The notes under the pieces: generated by a model
Told to the model about the DNA's origin: nothing
Database searches by the model: none
What the model saw: the letters and a program-made list of their open reading frames with translations, nothing else
Assembly (NCBI RefSeq): GCF_030719215.1
Contig: NZ_CP120983.1
Coordinates: 6,200,001 to 6,264,000 of the forward strand
DNA length: 64,000 nucleotides
From: Streptomyces sp. Alt3
GTDB lineage: Bacteria > Actinomycetota > Actinomycetes > Streptomycetales > Streptomycetaceae
Direction: 5' to 3'
Shown here: in pieces, positions 43,027 to 50,979 of the stretch
How the letters are laid out: each line of letters opens with the position of its first letter
How positions within the stretch are numbered: position 1 is the first letter of the stretch
Program-made: the position numbers and the translations under genes

Positions 43027-43671
43027 GTGAGTGCTGTTTCCGTACCCCAGCCCCGTGCCGCTTCCGCGCCCGACAGCGCGGGAAGCCGCCGAAGCCTGGG
43101 CGCCGGCCTGCTCCTCGGCGCGGCCGGCGCCACCGTAGTCCTCCTCGCGTCGGGCCAGACCTGGGCCGAGGGCAAGGCAGCCGTCGGCGGCGGCGTCCTG
43201 CCCCTCAGCGCCGACGGCCAGGACGTCACCGGCCTCCCGGCGGCCCTTGCCGTCGTCGGCCTGGCCGCCCTCGTCGCCGTCTTCGCCGTCCGCAGGAGCA
43301 GCCGGCTGATCGTCGCGGGCCTGCTGGCCCTCAGCGGCCTCGGCGCCGGGCTCAGCGCCTTCGCCGGAGCCTCCGACCGGGCCGCCCTGGACGAGCAGGC
43401 CGCGCAGACCACGGGCAACACCTCGGCCACCGTCCAGGCCCTCAGCCACACCGCGTGGCCCTACATCACCGCGGCGGGAGGGCTCCTGATCCTGCTCGCC
43501 GGCCTGCTCGCCCTTCGCTACGGCAGCCGCTGGCCCGCCATGTCCGGGCGGTACGAACGCGACGGCACCCCCCGCCCCCGCAAGGCCGCCCGCACCGCCC
43601 CGGACCCCGACCGGCCCGAGGAACTGTGGAAGGCCCTCGACCGCGGCGAGGACCCGACGCGCGAGGCATGA
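43027..43671 (+). CDS. Trp-region conserved membrane protein (TIGR02234)
   Basis: 214 residues with four hydrophobic segments (GAGLLLGAAGATVVLLAS, LAVVGLAALVAVFAV, LIVAGLLALSGLGAGL, YITAAGGLLILLAGLLAL) and a charged C-terminal tail. This is the actinobacterial family found beside trpE, named Trp_oprn_chp, of unknown function; its neighbour here is trpE as expected. GATAGT lies 7 nt before the GTG at 43027 and there is no Shine-Dalgarno; a GTG three codons upstream is less likely. Confidence 0.85.
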   Translation: MSAVSVPQPRAASAPDSAGSRRSLGAGLLLGAAGATVVLLASGQTWAEGKAAVGGGVLPLSADGQDVTGLPAALAVVGLAALVAVFAVRRSSRLIVAGLLALSGLGAGLSAFAGASDRAALDEQAAQTTGNTSATVQALSHTAWPYITAAGGLLILLAGLLALRYGSRWPAMSGRYERDGTPRPRKAARTAPDPDRPEELWKALDRGEDPTREA

Positions 43672-43702
43672 CCCCCAGCCTCGTGCCCACCCGCACGTGC
43701 GG

Positions 43703-43708
43703 GACAAT
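43703..43708 (+). promoter_or_regulatory. Candidate -10 GACAAT for the HGxxPAAW gene
   Basis: GACAAT in the context GCGGGACAATGGGACC would start transcription near 43715, giving a leader of about 50 nt with the GGAGC ribosome-binding site of the next gene. The same GACAAT is used in leaderless form elsewhere in the window. Confidence 0.4.
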
Positions 43709-43765
43709 GGGACCGGGCTTTCCCAGCAGCGATACCTTCAGCGCAACATCACCTAGGAGCAACTC

Positions 43766-44017
43766 ATGGCGGGCAGCAGCCACGGACACACCCCGGCCGC
43801 CTGGACCGGTGTCATCATCTCCTTCATCGGCTTCTGCATCGCGGGCCTCTTCATGGTCGCGGCGAACACCCTCGGCTTCTGGGCCGGCGTCGTCGTCGCC
43901 ATCCTCGGCGGGGTCGTCGGTCTCGCCATGAAGATGGCCGGGCTCGGCATGCCGAAGGAGTCCGAGGAGATGGCGGCCGCCAGGGCCCGAGCCTCCCAGG
44001 CCCAGATCACGGCCTGA
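43766..44017 (+). CDS. HGxxPAAW-motif membrane protein, 83 aa
   Basis: Small membrane protein with the signature SSHGHTPAAWTG at its N-terminus, two hydrophobic segments (IISFIGFCIAGLFMVAA and FWAGVVVAILGGVVGLAM) and a charged helical tail (ESEEMAAARARASQ). The family is conserved in actinomycetes and often lies in the trp region. Function unknown. The ATG has AGGAGC 6 nt upstream. Its stop codon lies within a 17-bp tandem duplication. Confidence 0.85.
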   Translation: MAGSSHGHTPAAWTGVIISFIGFCIAGLFMVAANTLGFWAGVVVAILGGVVGLAMKMAGLGMPKESEEMAAARARASQAQITA

Positions 44018-44044
44018 ACGGATCACGGGCCTGAACGGATCACG
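44011..44044. repeat. Perfect 17-bp tandem repeat across a stop codon
   Basis: GGCCTGAACGGATCACG occurs twice without spacer. The first unit includes the TGA of the HGxxPAAW gene. Confidence 0.9.
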
Positions 44045-44100
44045 GCCCGGACCGACCGCCAGGGACCACCCCGCGGGGACCCGGCCCCAGGACACGACGC

Positions 44101-44129
44101 GAGGCGCAGCCCGGACCGGGCTGCGCCTC
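44101..44129. terminator. Hairpin terminator after the HGxxPAAW gene
   Basis: GAGGCGCAGCCC, loop GGACC, GGGCTGCGCCTC: a perfect 12-bp stem about 84 bp after the stop and 15 bp before the promoter of the DUF2752 gene. Confidence 0.8.
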
Positions 44130-44143
44130 TCCGCGTGAGCGTG

Positions 44144-44149
44144 GACAAT
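44144..44149 (+). promoter_or_regulatory. -10 hexamer GACAAT of a leaderless mRNA (DUF2752 gene)
   Basis: GACAAT ends 6 nt before the GTG at 44156. No ribosome-binding site is present. Confidence 0.5.
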
Positions 44150-44155
44150 CGGCGC

Positions 44156-44650
44156 GTGGACGCATCGGCCTCATCCTCGCCCTCTCCCGGACCCGCCGCC
44201 CCCGGCCCGGTCCCCGAAGCCGCCCCCGGCCCTCCGCGGGCCCCCGCCCCGGCCTCCCGGCTCCGCCGGCTCGCCATCCCCGCCGGGGTCCTGGCCGCCG
44301 TCGTGGGCGCCTTCGGCTACGTCGCCGCGGTCGACCCCAACGAGCCCGGGCACTACCCCGTCTGCCCCATGCTCCGCTTCACCGGCGTGTTCTGCCCCGG
44401 ATGCGGCGGGCTCCGCAGCGCCCACGCCTTCGCCCACGGAGACCTCACCGCCGCCCTCGGGGCCAACGCCCTCGCCGTGGCCGGCTACGTGGTCTTCGCC
44501 GCGGTCTGGATGCTCTGGGCGGTCCGCGCGAGCAGGGGCCGCCCCCTGCGCATCGGTCTCGCCCCCGGATACTGGTGGGGCATCGGCGCCGTGCTGCTGG
44601 TGTTCTCCGTGGTCAGGAACCTGCCCTTCGGCTCGGCGCTGGCGCCCTGA
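44156..44650 (+). CDS. DUF2752 membrane protein
   Basis: 164 residues. A Pro/Ala-rich start is followed by a first helix, the conserved loop CPMLRFTGVFCPGCGGLRSA, and two further hydrophobic helices. The CPxCGxxRA-type cysteine motif is typical of DUF2752; it could bind metal or be redox active. Function unknown. The GTG at 44156 is preferred over one at 44135 because GACAAT lies 6 nt before it and no Shine-Dalgarno is present. Confidence 0.85.
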   Translation: MDASASSSPSPGPAAPGPVPEAAPGPPRAPAPASRLRRLAIPAGVLAAVVGAFGYVAAVDPNEPGHYPVCPMLRFTGVFCPGCGGLRSAHAFAHGDLTAALGANALAVAGYVVFAAVWMLWAVRASRGRPLRIGLAPGYWWGIGAVLLVFSVVRNLPFGSALAP

Positions 44651-44707
44651 GTGACCAGGTAATGGGACGCGGGGCCGCCGGATGCGGGCCCTGAGCCCTC
44701 CTGCGGA

Positions 44708-44713
44708 TACCAT
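44708..44713 (+). promoter_or_regulatory. Candidate -10 TACCAT for the trpC operon
   Basis: TACCAT would give a start near 44720 and a leader of about 45 nt carrying GGAAGGGGG before the GTG of trpC. No Trp-rich leader peptide is seen in this leader. Confidence 0.4.
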
Positions 44714-44763
44714 CGAGATGGCTGATCCTGTACTTGTCACCGCTTCGGAAGGGGGCCGCTCGC

Positions 44764-45573
44764 GTGAGTGTGCTCGACGAGATCATCGACGGCGTTCGCG
44801 CCGACCTCGCGGAGCGGCAGGCGCGCGTCAGCCTCGACGAGCTCAAGGAACGCGCCGCGCGCGCTCCCCAGGCCAAGGACGGAGTCGCCGCCCTGCGCGG
44901 CGAGGGTGTGACCGTCATCTGCGAGGTCAAGCGCTCCAGCCCCTCCAAGGGAGCCCTGGCCGCCATCGCCGACCCGGCCGCGCTCGCCGCGGACTACGAG
45001 GCCGGCGGGGCGTCCGTCATCTCGGTCCTCACCGAGGAGCGCCGCTTCGGCGGTTCGCTCGCCGACCTGGAAGCCGTCCGCGCCAAGGTCGACATCCCGA
45101 TCCTGCGCAAGGACTTCATCGTCACCTCGTACCAGCTGTGGGAGGCACGCGCCTACGGCGCCGACCTCGCCCTGCTGATCGTCGCCGCCCTCGACCAGGA
45201 GGCACTGGTCTCCCTGATCGAGCGCGCCGAGTCCATCGGCCTGACGCCGATCGTCGAGGCGCACGACGAGGAGGAGGCGGAGCGCGCCGTGGACGCCGGG
45301 GCCAAGATCATCGGTGTCAACGCACGCAACCTCAAGGACCTCAAGGTCGACCGTTCCACCTTCGAACGCGTCGCCCCGGAGATCCCCGACCACATCGTCA
45401 AGGTCGCCGAGTCCGGCGTCCGCGGCCCGCACGACCTCATCGCCTACGCCAACGCCGGCGCGGACGCGGTGCTCGTCGGCGAGTCCCTGGTCACCGGCCG
45501 CGACCCCCGGGCAGCCGTCGCCGACCTGGTCGCCGCCGGTGCCCACCCCGCGCTCCGGCACGGACGGGGCTGA
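44764..45573 (+). CDS. trpC: Indole-3-glycerol phosphate synthase
   Basis: 269-residue (beta/alpha)8 barrel that closes CdRP to indole glycerol phosphate. Motifs: ICEVKRSSPSKG with the catalytic Lys and Ser, LTEERRFGGS, ILRKDFIVTSYQ with a second catalytic Lys, and VAESGVRGPHDL near 220. The GTG start has GGAAGGGGG upstream. First gene of the trpC-trpM-trpB-trpA cluster. Confidence 0.96.
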   Translation: MSVLDEIIDGVRADLAERQARVSLDELKERAARAPQAKDGVAALRGEGVTVICEVKRSSPSKGALAAIADPAALAADYEAGGASVISVLTEERRFGGSLADLEAVRAKVDIPILRKDFIVTSYQLWEARAYGADLALLIVAALDQEALVSLIERAESIGLTPIVEAHDEEEAERAVDAGAKIIGVNARNLKDLKVDRSTFERVAPEIPDHIVKVAESGVRGPHDLIAYANAGADAVLVGESLVTGRDPRAAVADLVAAGAHPALRHGRG

Positions 45574-45581
45574 CCTCACCC

Positions 45582-45842
45582 GTGTCCGCCGCCCGCATCC
45601 CGCAGGGCCTGCCGCGCCCTGTCGGGGCGAGCGCCCGGGACCCGTACGCGCCGTCGGCACGCGGCTGCCACGCACCCGTCTCCCTCCGCCACCCTCAGCC
45701 GAGGCGCTGCGCTCCGCCCGTCTGGCACCGCGGCTGCCGCGCCCCGGCCCGGCGCGTGCACGGCAGGCGCGTGCGGTACGTGATCGGCGACGAGCCCGGA
45801 CAGGTCAACGGCATGCGATGGCGCACGGGGTCCGCGCCGTAG
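45582..45842 (+). CDS. trpM: Tryptophan biosynthesis modulator TrpM-like protein
   Basis: Small basic protein between trpC and trpB, the position of trpM in S. coelicolor, where TrpM modulates tryptophan synthesis and differentiation. The C-terminal half (CRAPARRVHGRRVRYV, then GDEPGQVNGMRWR) has strong protein character. The frame from the GTG at 45582 gives 86 residues, longer than the about 63 reported for S. coelicolor, so the true start may lie downstream; no ribosome-binding site decides it. Four cysteines (SARGCHAP, RRCAPP, HRGCRAP and none after) include three that could pair or bind metal. Assignment rests on position and length. Confidence 0.6.
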   Translation: MSAARIPQGLPRPVGASARDPYAPSARGCHAPVSLRHPQPRRCAPPVWHRGCRAPARRVHGRRVRYVIGDEPGQVNGMRWRTGSAP

Positions 45843-45978
45843 CGAGCCCCGGCCGTCGCCCCCCCGCCGTACAGGGGGATCCGCATGCCCCACCGCACCG
45901 ACCGTCCACCGGCCGGTGCGGCGCTTCGCCCATGGCGCACACGTGACATCACCCGTTGCGATTCGAGGAGCACGTCGC

Positions 45979-47259
45979 ATGTCGTCCGACTTCTTCATCC
46001 CGGACCCCGAGGGTCTGATCCCCAGCGCCGAGGGCTATTTCGGCGCGTTCGGTGGCAAGTTCATCCCGGAGGCGCTGGTCGCCGCCGTGGACGAGGTCGC
46101 CGTCGAGTACGACAAGGCCAAGGCGGACCCGGCCTTCGCCGCCGAGCTCAACGCGCTCATGGTTGACTACACCGGCCGGCCCAGCGCGCTGACCGAGGTC
46201 GCCCGCTTCGCCGAGCACGCCGGGGGCGCCCGCGTCTTCCTCAAGCGCGAGGACCTCAACCACACCGGCTCGCACAAGATCAACAACGTGCTCGGCCAGG
46301 CCCTGCTCACCAGGCGGATGGGCAAGACCCGCATCATCGCCGAGACCGGTGCCGGCCAGCACGGCGTCGCCACCGCGACCGCCTGCGCCCTCTTCGGGCT
46401 CGAATGCACCATCTACATGGGCGAGATCGACACCGAGCGGCAGGCGCTGAACGTGGCGCGGATGCGGATGCTCGGCGCCGAGGTCGTCGCGGTGAAGTCC
46501 GGCTCCCGGACCCTCAAGGACGCCATCAACGAGGCGTTCCGCGACTGGGTCGCCAACGTGGACCGCACCCACTACCTCTTCGGCACGGTCGCCGGACCGC
46601 ACCCCTTCCCCGCGATGGTCCGCGACTTCCACCGGGTGATCGGCGTCGAGGCCCGCCGCCAGATCCTGGAGCGCGCGGGCCGGCTGCCGGACGCCGCGGT
46701 CGCCTGCGTGGGAGGCGGCTCCAACGCCATCGGCCTCTTCCACGCCTTCATCCCGGACGCGGACGTCCGGCTGATCGGCTGCGAACCCGCCGGACACGGT
46801 GTGGAGACCGGAGAGCACGCGGCGACCCTGACCGCGGGCGAGCCCGGGATCCTGCACGGCTCACGCTCCTACGTCCTCCAGGACGAGGAGGGCCAGATCA
46901 CCGAGCCGTACTCCATCTCCGCCGGACTCGACTACCCGGGCATCGGCCCGGAGCACGCCTACCTCAAGGACGTCGGCCGGGGCGAGTACCGCGCGGTCAC
47001 CGACGACGCCGCCATGCAGGCACTTCGCCTCCTCTCCCGCACCGAGGGCATCATCCCGGCCATCGAGAGCGCGCACGCGCTGGCCGGAGCCCTGGAGGTC
47101 GGACGCGAGCTCGGAGAGGACGGTCTGATCCTGATCAACCTGTCCGGCCGCGGTGACAAGGACATGGACACGGCAGCCCGGTACTTCGGCCTGTACGACG
47201 GCGCCGACGCGGTCGTCGAGGCCGACGTGGCCGACGGAGAGGAAGAGGTCACCAAGTGA
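45979..47259 (+). CDS. trpB: Tryptophan synthase beta subunit
   Basis: 426 residues. Condenses indole with serine using PLP. The PLP lysine lies in NHTGSHKINNVLGQALL near residue 105, the phosphate loop is GGGSNAIG near 250, and EGYFGAFGGKFIPEAL is the N-terminal COMM-domain signature. The ATG has GAGGAG 8 nt upstream; an upstream in-frame ATG at 45916 lacks one. It overlaps trpA by 4 bp (GTGA). Confidence 0.97.
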   Translation: MSSDFFIPDPEGLIPSAEGYFGAFGGKFIPEALVAAVDEVAVEYDKAKADPAFAAELNALMVDYTGRPSALTEVARFAEHAGGARVFLKREDLNHTGSHKINNVLGQALLTRRMGKTRIIAETGAGQHGVATATACALFGLECTIYMGEIDTERQALNVARMRMLGAEVVAVKSGSRTLKDAINEAFRDWVANVDRTHYLFGTVAGPHPFPAMVRDFHRVIGVEARRQILERAGRLPDAAVACVGGGSNAIGLFHAFIPDADVRLIGCEPAGHGVETGEHAATLTAGEPGILHGSRSYVLQDEEGQITEPYSISAGLDYPGIGPEHAYLKDVGRGEYRAVTDDAAMQALRLLSRTEGIIPAIESAHALAGALEVGRELGEDGLILINLSGRGDKDMDTAARYFGLYDGADAVVEADVADGEEEVTK

Positions 47260-48068
47260 GCGGCAACCGAGAGCTTCTCGAAGCGACGCTCGCCAAGGCG
47301 GCGTCCGAGGACCGGGCGGCGCTCATCGCCTACCTGCCCGGCGGATTCCCGACCGTCGACGGCGGCATCGCGGCGGTCAAGGCGGCCGTCGCGGGCGGCG
47401 CGGACGTCATCGAGGTCGGCCTTCCGCACAGCGACCCGGTGCTCGACGGGCCGGTCATCCAGACCGCCGACGACATCGCGCTGCGCGGCGGGGTCAAGAT
47501 CGCCGACATCATGCGCACCGTCCGCGAGGCGCACGCGGCGACGGGCGCGCCGATCCTCGTCATGACGTACTGGAACCCGATCGACCGGTACGGCGTGGAG
47601 CGCTTCACCGCCGAGCTCGCCGAGGCCGGCGGCGCCGGGTGCATCCTGCCCGACCTGCCCGTCCAGGAGTCGGCCCTGTGGAGGGAACACGCGGAGAAGC
47701 ACGGTCTCGCCACCGTCTTCGTCGTCGCCCCGAGCAGCAAGGACGCCCGCCTCGCCACCATCACGGCCGCCGGCTCCGGCTTCGTCTACGCCGCCTCGCT
47801 GATGGGCGTCACCGGCACCCGCGAATCGGTCGGCCAGCAGGCGCAGGACCTTGTGCGGCGCACCCGCGCCACCACCGACCTGCCCGTCTGCGTAGGCATC
47901 GGAGTCTCCACCGCCGAGCACGCCCGGCAGGTCGCGGGCTTCGCCGACGGCGTGATCGTCGGCTCTGCCTTCGTCAAGCGGATGCTGGACGCCCCCGACG
48001 AGGCGGCCGGGCTCGCCGCCGTCCGCGCGCTGGCGGGCGAACTGGCCGAAGGCGTTCGAAAGCGCTGA
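47256..48068 (+). CDS. trpA: Tryptophan synthase alpha subunit
   Basis: 270-residue (beta/alpha)8 barrel that cleaves indole glycerol phosphate to indole and glyceraldehyde 3-phosphate. The N-terminal ALIAYLPGGFP, the catalytic Glu in DVIEVGLPHSDP near 50, the second acid in CILPDLPVQES and the phosphate loop SLMGVTGTRES are present. Last gene of the operon, with a hairpin terminator. Confidence 0.97.
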   Translation: MSGNRELLEATLAKAASEDRAALIAYLPGGFPTVDGGIAAVKAAVAGGADVIEVGLPHSDPVLDGPVIQTADDIALRGGVKIADIMRTVREAHAATGAPILVMTYWNPIDRYGVERFTAELAEAGGAGCILPDLPVQESALWREHAEKHGLATVFVVAPSSKDARLATITAAGSGFVYAASLMGVTGTRESVGQQAQDLVRRTRATTDLPVCVGIGVSTAEHARQVAGFADGVIVGSAFVKRMLDAPDEAAGLAAVRALAGELAEGVRKR

Positions 48069-48100
48069 CAGCACCCGTCATCCGTACGGGTGGACCTGGG

Positions 48101-48130
48101 ACCGGGGAGGCGCTGACGTGCCTCCCCGGT
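48101..48130 (+). terminator. Hairpin terminator after trpA
   Basis: ACCGGGGAGGC and GCCTCCCCGGT enclose an 8-nt loop, 32 bp after the trpA stop. Confidence 0.85.
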
Positions 48131-48143
48131 TCGTTTGCGCGAT

Positions 48144-48968
48144 GTGAGTGAGAAGAACCAAGACCGAAGCAGAGCCGCGCGCGACCGGCTCACCCAGCAG
48201 CGTGAACAGGACCGGGCGCGGGAGCGCCGCCGCCGCACGCTGATCGTCTCGACGGCCGTGGTGGGGGTGCTGGCGCTGGCCGCCGTGATCGGCGTGATCG
48301 CCGCCAACGCCGGGAAGGGCGACAAGGACAAGGAGGCCGGACCGGCCGTCACCCCGTCCGGGGCGATGGGGGAGGACGGACTCGCCCTCCAGGTCGGTGC
48401 CGACGACGCGCCGTCCACGCTCACGATCTGGGAGGACTTCCGCTGCCCGGTCTGCGCCCAGTTCGAGAACGCCTTCCGGGACACGATCACGGAGCTCGCC
48501 GACAGCGGGCAGCTCAAGGTGGAGTACCACCTGGCCACCATCATCGACGGCAACCTCGGCGGCAGCGGATCGCTGCGCGCGGCCAACGCGGCCGCCTGCG
48601 CCCAGGACGTCGGGAAGTTCGCCCCGTACCACGACATCCTGTACCGCAACCAGCCCGCGGAGACCGACGACGCCTTCGGCGACAACGGCAAGCTGATCGA
48701 CCTGGCCGGCAAGGTGGACGGCCTGGACACCCCCGCCTTCCGCAGCTGCGTGGAGGACGGCACGCACGACAGCTGGGTCGAGAAGTCCAACAAGGCGTTC
48801 ACCGAGGGCGGGTTCGAGGGCACACCGACCGCGCTGCTCAACGGCGACTCGATCTTCCCGAAGAAGGGGAACGAGCAGATCTCCGAGGCCAATCTCAAGA
48901 AGTGGGTCGCAGAGGCCAACAAGGGCAAGAAGCCGGGCACCGTGGGCGCCACGCCGTCGTCGTCATGA
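48144..48968 (+). CDS. Membrane-anchored DsbA-like thioredoxin-fold protein (CPVC)
   Basis: 274 residues. A basic cytoplasmic N-terminus (many Arg/Gln), one membrane helix (TLIVSTAVVGVLALAAVIGV), then a DsbA-type thioredoxin domain with WEDFRCPVCAQFEN and a cis-proline FEGTPTALL near 230. It is a paralogue of the CPIC protein at 3749-4564, but its spacing and the extra cysteine pair AACAQD and RSCVED differ. The GTG at 48144 is chosen because the in-frame TTG upstream overlaps the trpA hairpin. lgt follows, so both gene products act at the outer face of the membrane. Confidence 0.87.
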   Translation: MSEKNQDRSRAARDRLTQQREQDRARERRRRTLIVSTAVVGVLALAAVIGVIAANAGKGDKDKEAGPAVTPSGAMGEDGLALQVGADDAPSTLTIWEDFRCPVCAQFENAFRDTITELADSGQLKVEYHLATIIDGNLGGSGSLRAANAAACAQDVGKFAPYHDILYRNQPAETDDAFGDNGKLIDLAGKVDGLDTPAFRSCVEDGTHDSWVEKSNKAFTEGGFEGTPTALLNGDSIFPKKGNEQISEANLKKWVAEANKGKKPGTVGATPSSS

Positions 48969-48978
48969 ACCGCGCGAA

Positions 48979-49004
48979 CCCTCCGGCGGGCCTCCGCCGG
49001 AGGG
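48979..49004 (+). terminator. Hairpin after the CPVC thioredoxin-fold gene
   Basis: CCCTCCGGCGG, loop GCCT, CCGCCGGAGGG: an 11-bp perfect stem 10 bp after the stop codon. Confidence 0.8.
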
Positions 49005-49021
49005 CCTCGTTACCCAGAAGT

Positions 49022-49063
49022 TGCCGGACGGCTTGCCGTACGTCCCGTCCGGCAGGGTAGCGT
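49022..49063 (+). promoter_or_regulatory. lgt promoter with operator-like inverted repeat
   Basis: TGCCGGACGG (49022-49031) and CCGTCCGGCA (49045-49054) form a 10-bp inverted repeat separated by 13 nt. Directly after it lies TAGCGT (49058-49063), a -10-like hexamer 10 nt before the lgt ATG. The repeat covers the -35 region, where a regulator would block or recruit polymerase. Confidence 0.4.
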
Positions 49064-49073
49064 CGACCTCGTC

Positions 49074-50084
49074 ATGAACCTTGCCTTCATTCCCAGCCCG
49101 TCGACCGGCGTGATCGAGCTCGGCCCGATCCCGCTCCGCGGCTACGCGTTCTGCATCATCATCGGTGTCTTCGTCGCCGTCTGGTTCGGCAACAAGCGCT
49201 GGGTCGCCAGGGGCGGCAAAGCCGGCACCGTCGCCGACATCGCCGTCTGGGCCGTGCCCTTCGGCCTGGTCGGCGGCAGGCTCTACCACGTCATCACCGA
49301 CTACCAGCTGTACTTCAGCGACGGTGAGGACTGGGTGGACGCCTTCAAGATCTGGGAAGGCGGCCTCGGAATCTGGGGCGCGATCGCGCTCGGCGCGGTC
49401 GGCGCCTGGATCGGCTGCCGCCGGCGAGGCATCCCGCTCCCCGCCTGGGCGGACGCCCTGGCACCCGGAATCGCCTTCGCCCAGGCGATCGGCCGCTGGG
49501 GCAACTGGTTCAACCAGGAGCTGTACGGCAAGCCGACCGACCTCCCCTGGGCCCTGAAGATCAGCGAGGGCACGAACCGGGTCGCGGGCACCTACCACCC
49601 GACCTTCCTGTACGAGTCCCTGTGGTGCGTCGGAGTCGCCCTCCTGGTGATCTGGGCGGACCGCCGCTTCAAGCTCGGACACGGCCGCGCCTTCGCCCTG
49701 TACGTCGCCGCGTACTGCGCGGGCCGCGGGTGGATCGAGTACATGCGCGTCGACGAGGCGCACCACGTCCTGGGCCTCCGGCTCAACGTGTGGACCGCGA
49801 TCATCGTCTTCGTGCTCGCCGTGACGTACATCGTGATCTCCGCGAAGGTGCGCCCCGGCCGCGAGGAGATCGTCGAGCCCGCCGCGGTGGACCCGGCCGA
49901 GGACGGCGGGGACACCGCCACGGACGCCTCGGCGAAGGACGAGGCCGACGCGCAGGCGAAGACCGACGAGGCCGACGCCCCGGCGAAGACCGGCGGGGAC
50001 ACCGACGCCCCGGAAAAGGACCCCGTCGCCGAGGAGCAGACCCCGGAGGCCGACGGGACCCCGCAGAAGGCCGACAAGAGCTGA
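49074..50084 (+). CDS. lgt: Prolipoprotein diacylglyceryl transferase
   Basis: 336 residues. Transfers diacylglycerol from phosphatidylglycerol to the lipobox cysteine of prolipoproteins at the membrane. Seven hydrophobic segments; the family signature GRWGNWFNQELYGKPTDLPW near residue 143 and VGGRLYHVITDY near 70 hold the catalytic and Arg residues. From about 265 the tail is an acidic, Ala/Asp/Lys-rich low-complexity stretch of about 70 residues, as in other Streptomyces Lgt proteins and absent from E. coli Lgt. A very long hairpin follows. Confidence 0.95.
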   Translation: MNLAFIPSPSTGVIELGPIPLRGYAFCIIIGVFVAVWFGNKRWVARGGKAGTVADIAVWAVPFGLVGGRLYHVITDYQLYFSDGEDWVDAFKIWEGGLGIWGAIALGAVGAWIGCRRRGIPLPAWADALAPGIAFAQAIGRWGNWFNQELYGKPTDLPWALKISEGTNRVAGTYHPTFLYESLWCVGVALLVIWADRRFKLGHGRAFALYVAAYCAGRGWIEYMRVDEAHHVLGLRLNVWTAIIVFVLAVTYIVISAKVRPGREEIVEPAAVDPAEDGGDTATDASAKDEADAQAKTDEADAPAKTGGDTDAPEKDPVAEEQTPEADGTPQKADKS

Positions 50085-50100
50085 CACACTCCACATCGCC

Positions 50101-50161
50101 GTGACCGACACGAAGGGGCCGCCGGACCGCACAGGTCCGGCGGCCCCTTCGTGTCGGTCAC
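50101..50161. terminator. 28-bp perfect-stem bidirectional terminator
   Basis: GTGACCGACACGAAGGGGCC plus eight more bases (50101-50128), loop GCACA, and the exact complement (50134-50161). The last base lies 2 bp before the convergent CitE-like gene's stop. It serves lgt and the minus-strand operon. Confidence 0.9.
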
Positions 50162-50163
50162 GG

Positions 50164-50979
50164 TCATCGGCGACGCCGTGCCAGGGAGAGCGTGCGTTCG
50201 GCGGTCGCCACCACCGCCGCGTCGACGAACCTCCCGTCCGGCAGGGCCTGCGCCCCCGCCTCGGTCCGGGACGCCTCCAGGACCTCCTCCGCCTCCTCGA
50301 CCTCGCGTGCCGTCGGCCGGAACGCCCGCTCGATGACCGGCAGCTGCCTGGGGTGGATCGCCGCCCGGCCCAGCAGCCCGAGATCCCTCCCGTGCGCACA
50401 GGACGACCGCAGCCCGGACAGGTCCCGCACATCGGGGAACACGGACATCACCGGAGGGTCCAGGCCGGCCGCCCGGGCGGCGATCACCACACGGCCGCGC
50501 GACCAGTCGAGACCGGAGTCGTCCCGCACCCCCAGATCCGCCCGGAGGTCCGCCTCACCCAGGGCCACACCCCGCACCGCGTGATGCGCCCCGGCGATCG
50601 AGTACGCGTGCTCGATCGCCAGCGCCGACTCCAGCAGCGGATAAAGCGGCACACCGGGCGCCAGGGCCGCGACATGGTGCACGGACGCCGCATGGGTGAT
50701 CTTCGGGAGCCGCATACCGGACAGCCCCGGCAACCCGTGCAGCGCCTTCACGTCGCACTCGCCGTGCACCCGGACATGGACCGGCACCGCCACCGGGTCC
50801 GCCGTGACCGGATCGGACAGGAGCTCCGCCGTCGCCGCCCGCGCGTACTCCTTACGGTCCGGGGCGACCGCGTCCTCCAGGTCGACGATCACCACGTCCG
50901 CGCCCGACCCGAGCGCCTTGCGGACCACCTCCGGGCGATCCCCGGGCACGTACAGCCAGGTCAGCGGCACCGGGCTCAC
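50164..50979 (-). CDS. HpcH/HpaI aldolase/citrate lyase family protein (CitE-like CoA ester lyase)
   Basis: 271 residues. CitE-like enzymes cleave or hydrolyse beta-hydroxy-dicarboxyl-CoA esters such as citryl-, malyl- or citramalyl-CoA. The N-terminal LYVPGDRPEVVRKAL and VVIVDLEDAVAP with the metal-ligand acids, the PLLESALAIEHAYSIA segment with the catalytic-site Glu, and GEADLRADLG with another acidic ligand are all present. It starts with a GTG overlapping the stop of the CoA-transferase gene (GTGA), so the two are coupled. Last gene of the operon. Confidence 0.85.
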   Translation of the reverse strand: MSPVPLTWLYVPGDRPEVVRKALGSGADVVIVDLEDAVAPDRKEYARAATAELLSDPVTADPVAVPVHVRVHGECDVKALHGLPGLSGMRLPKITHAASVHHVAALAPGVPLYPLLESALAIEHAYSIAGAHHAVRGVALGEADLRADLGVRDDSGLDWSRGRVVIAARAAGLDPPVMSVFPDVRDLSGLRSSCAHGRDLGLLGRAAIHPRQLPVIERAFRPTAREVEEAEEVLEASRTEAGAQALPDGRFVDAAVVATAERTLSLARRRR

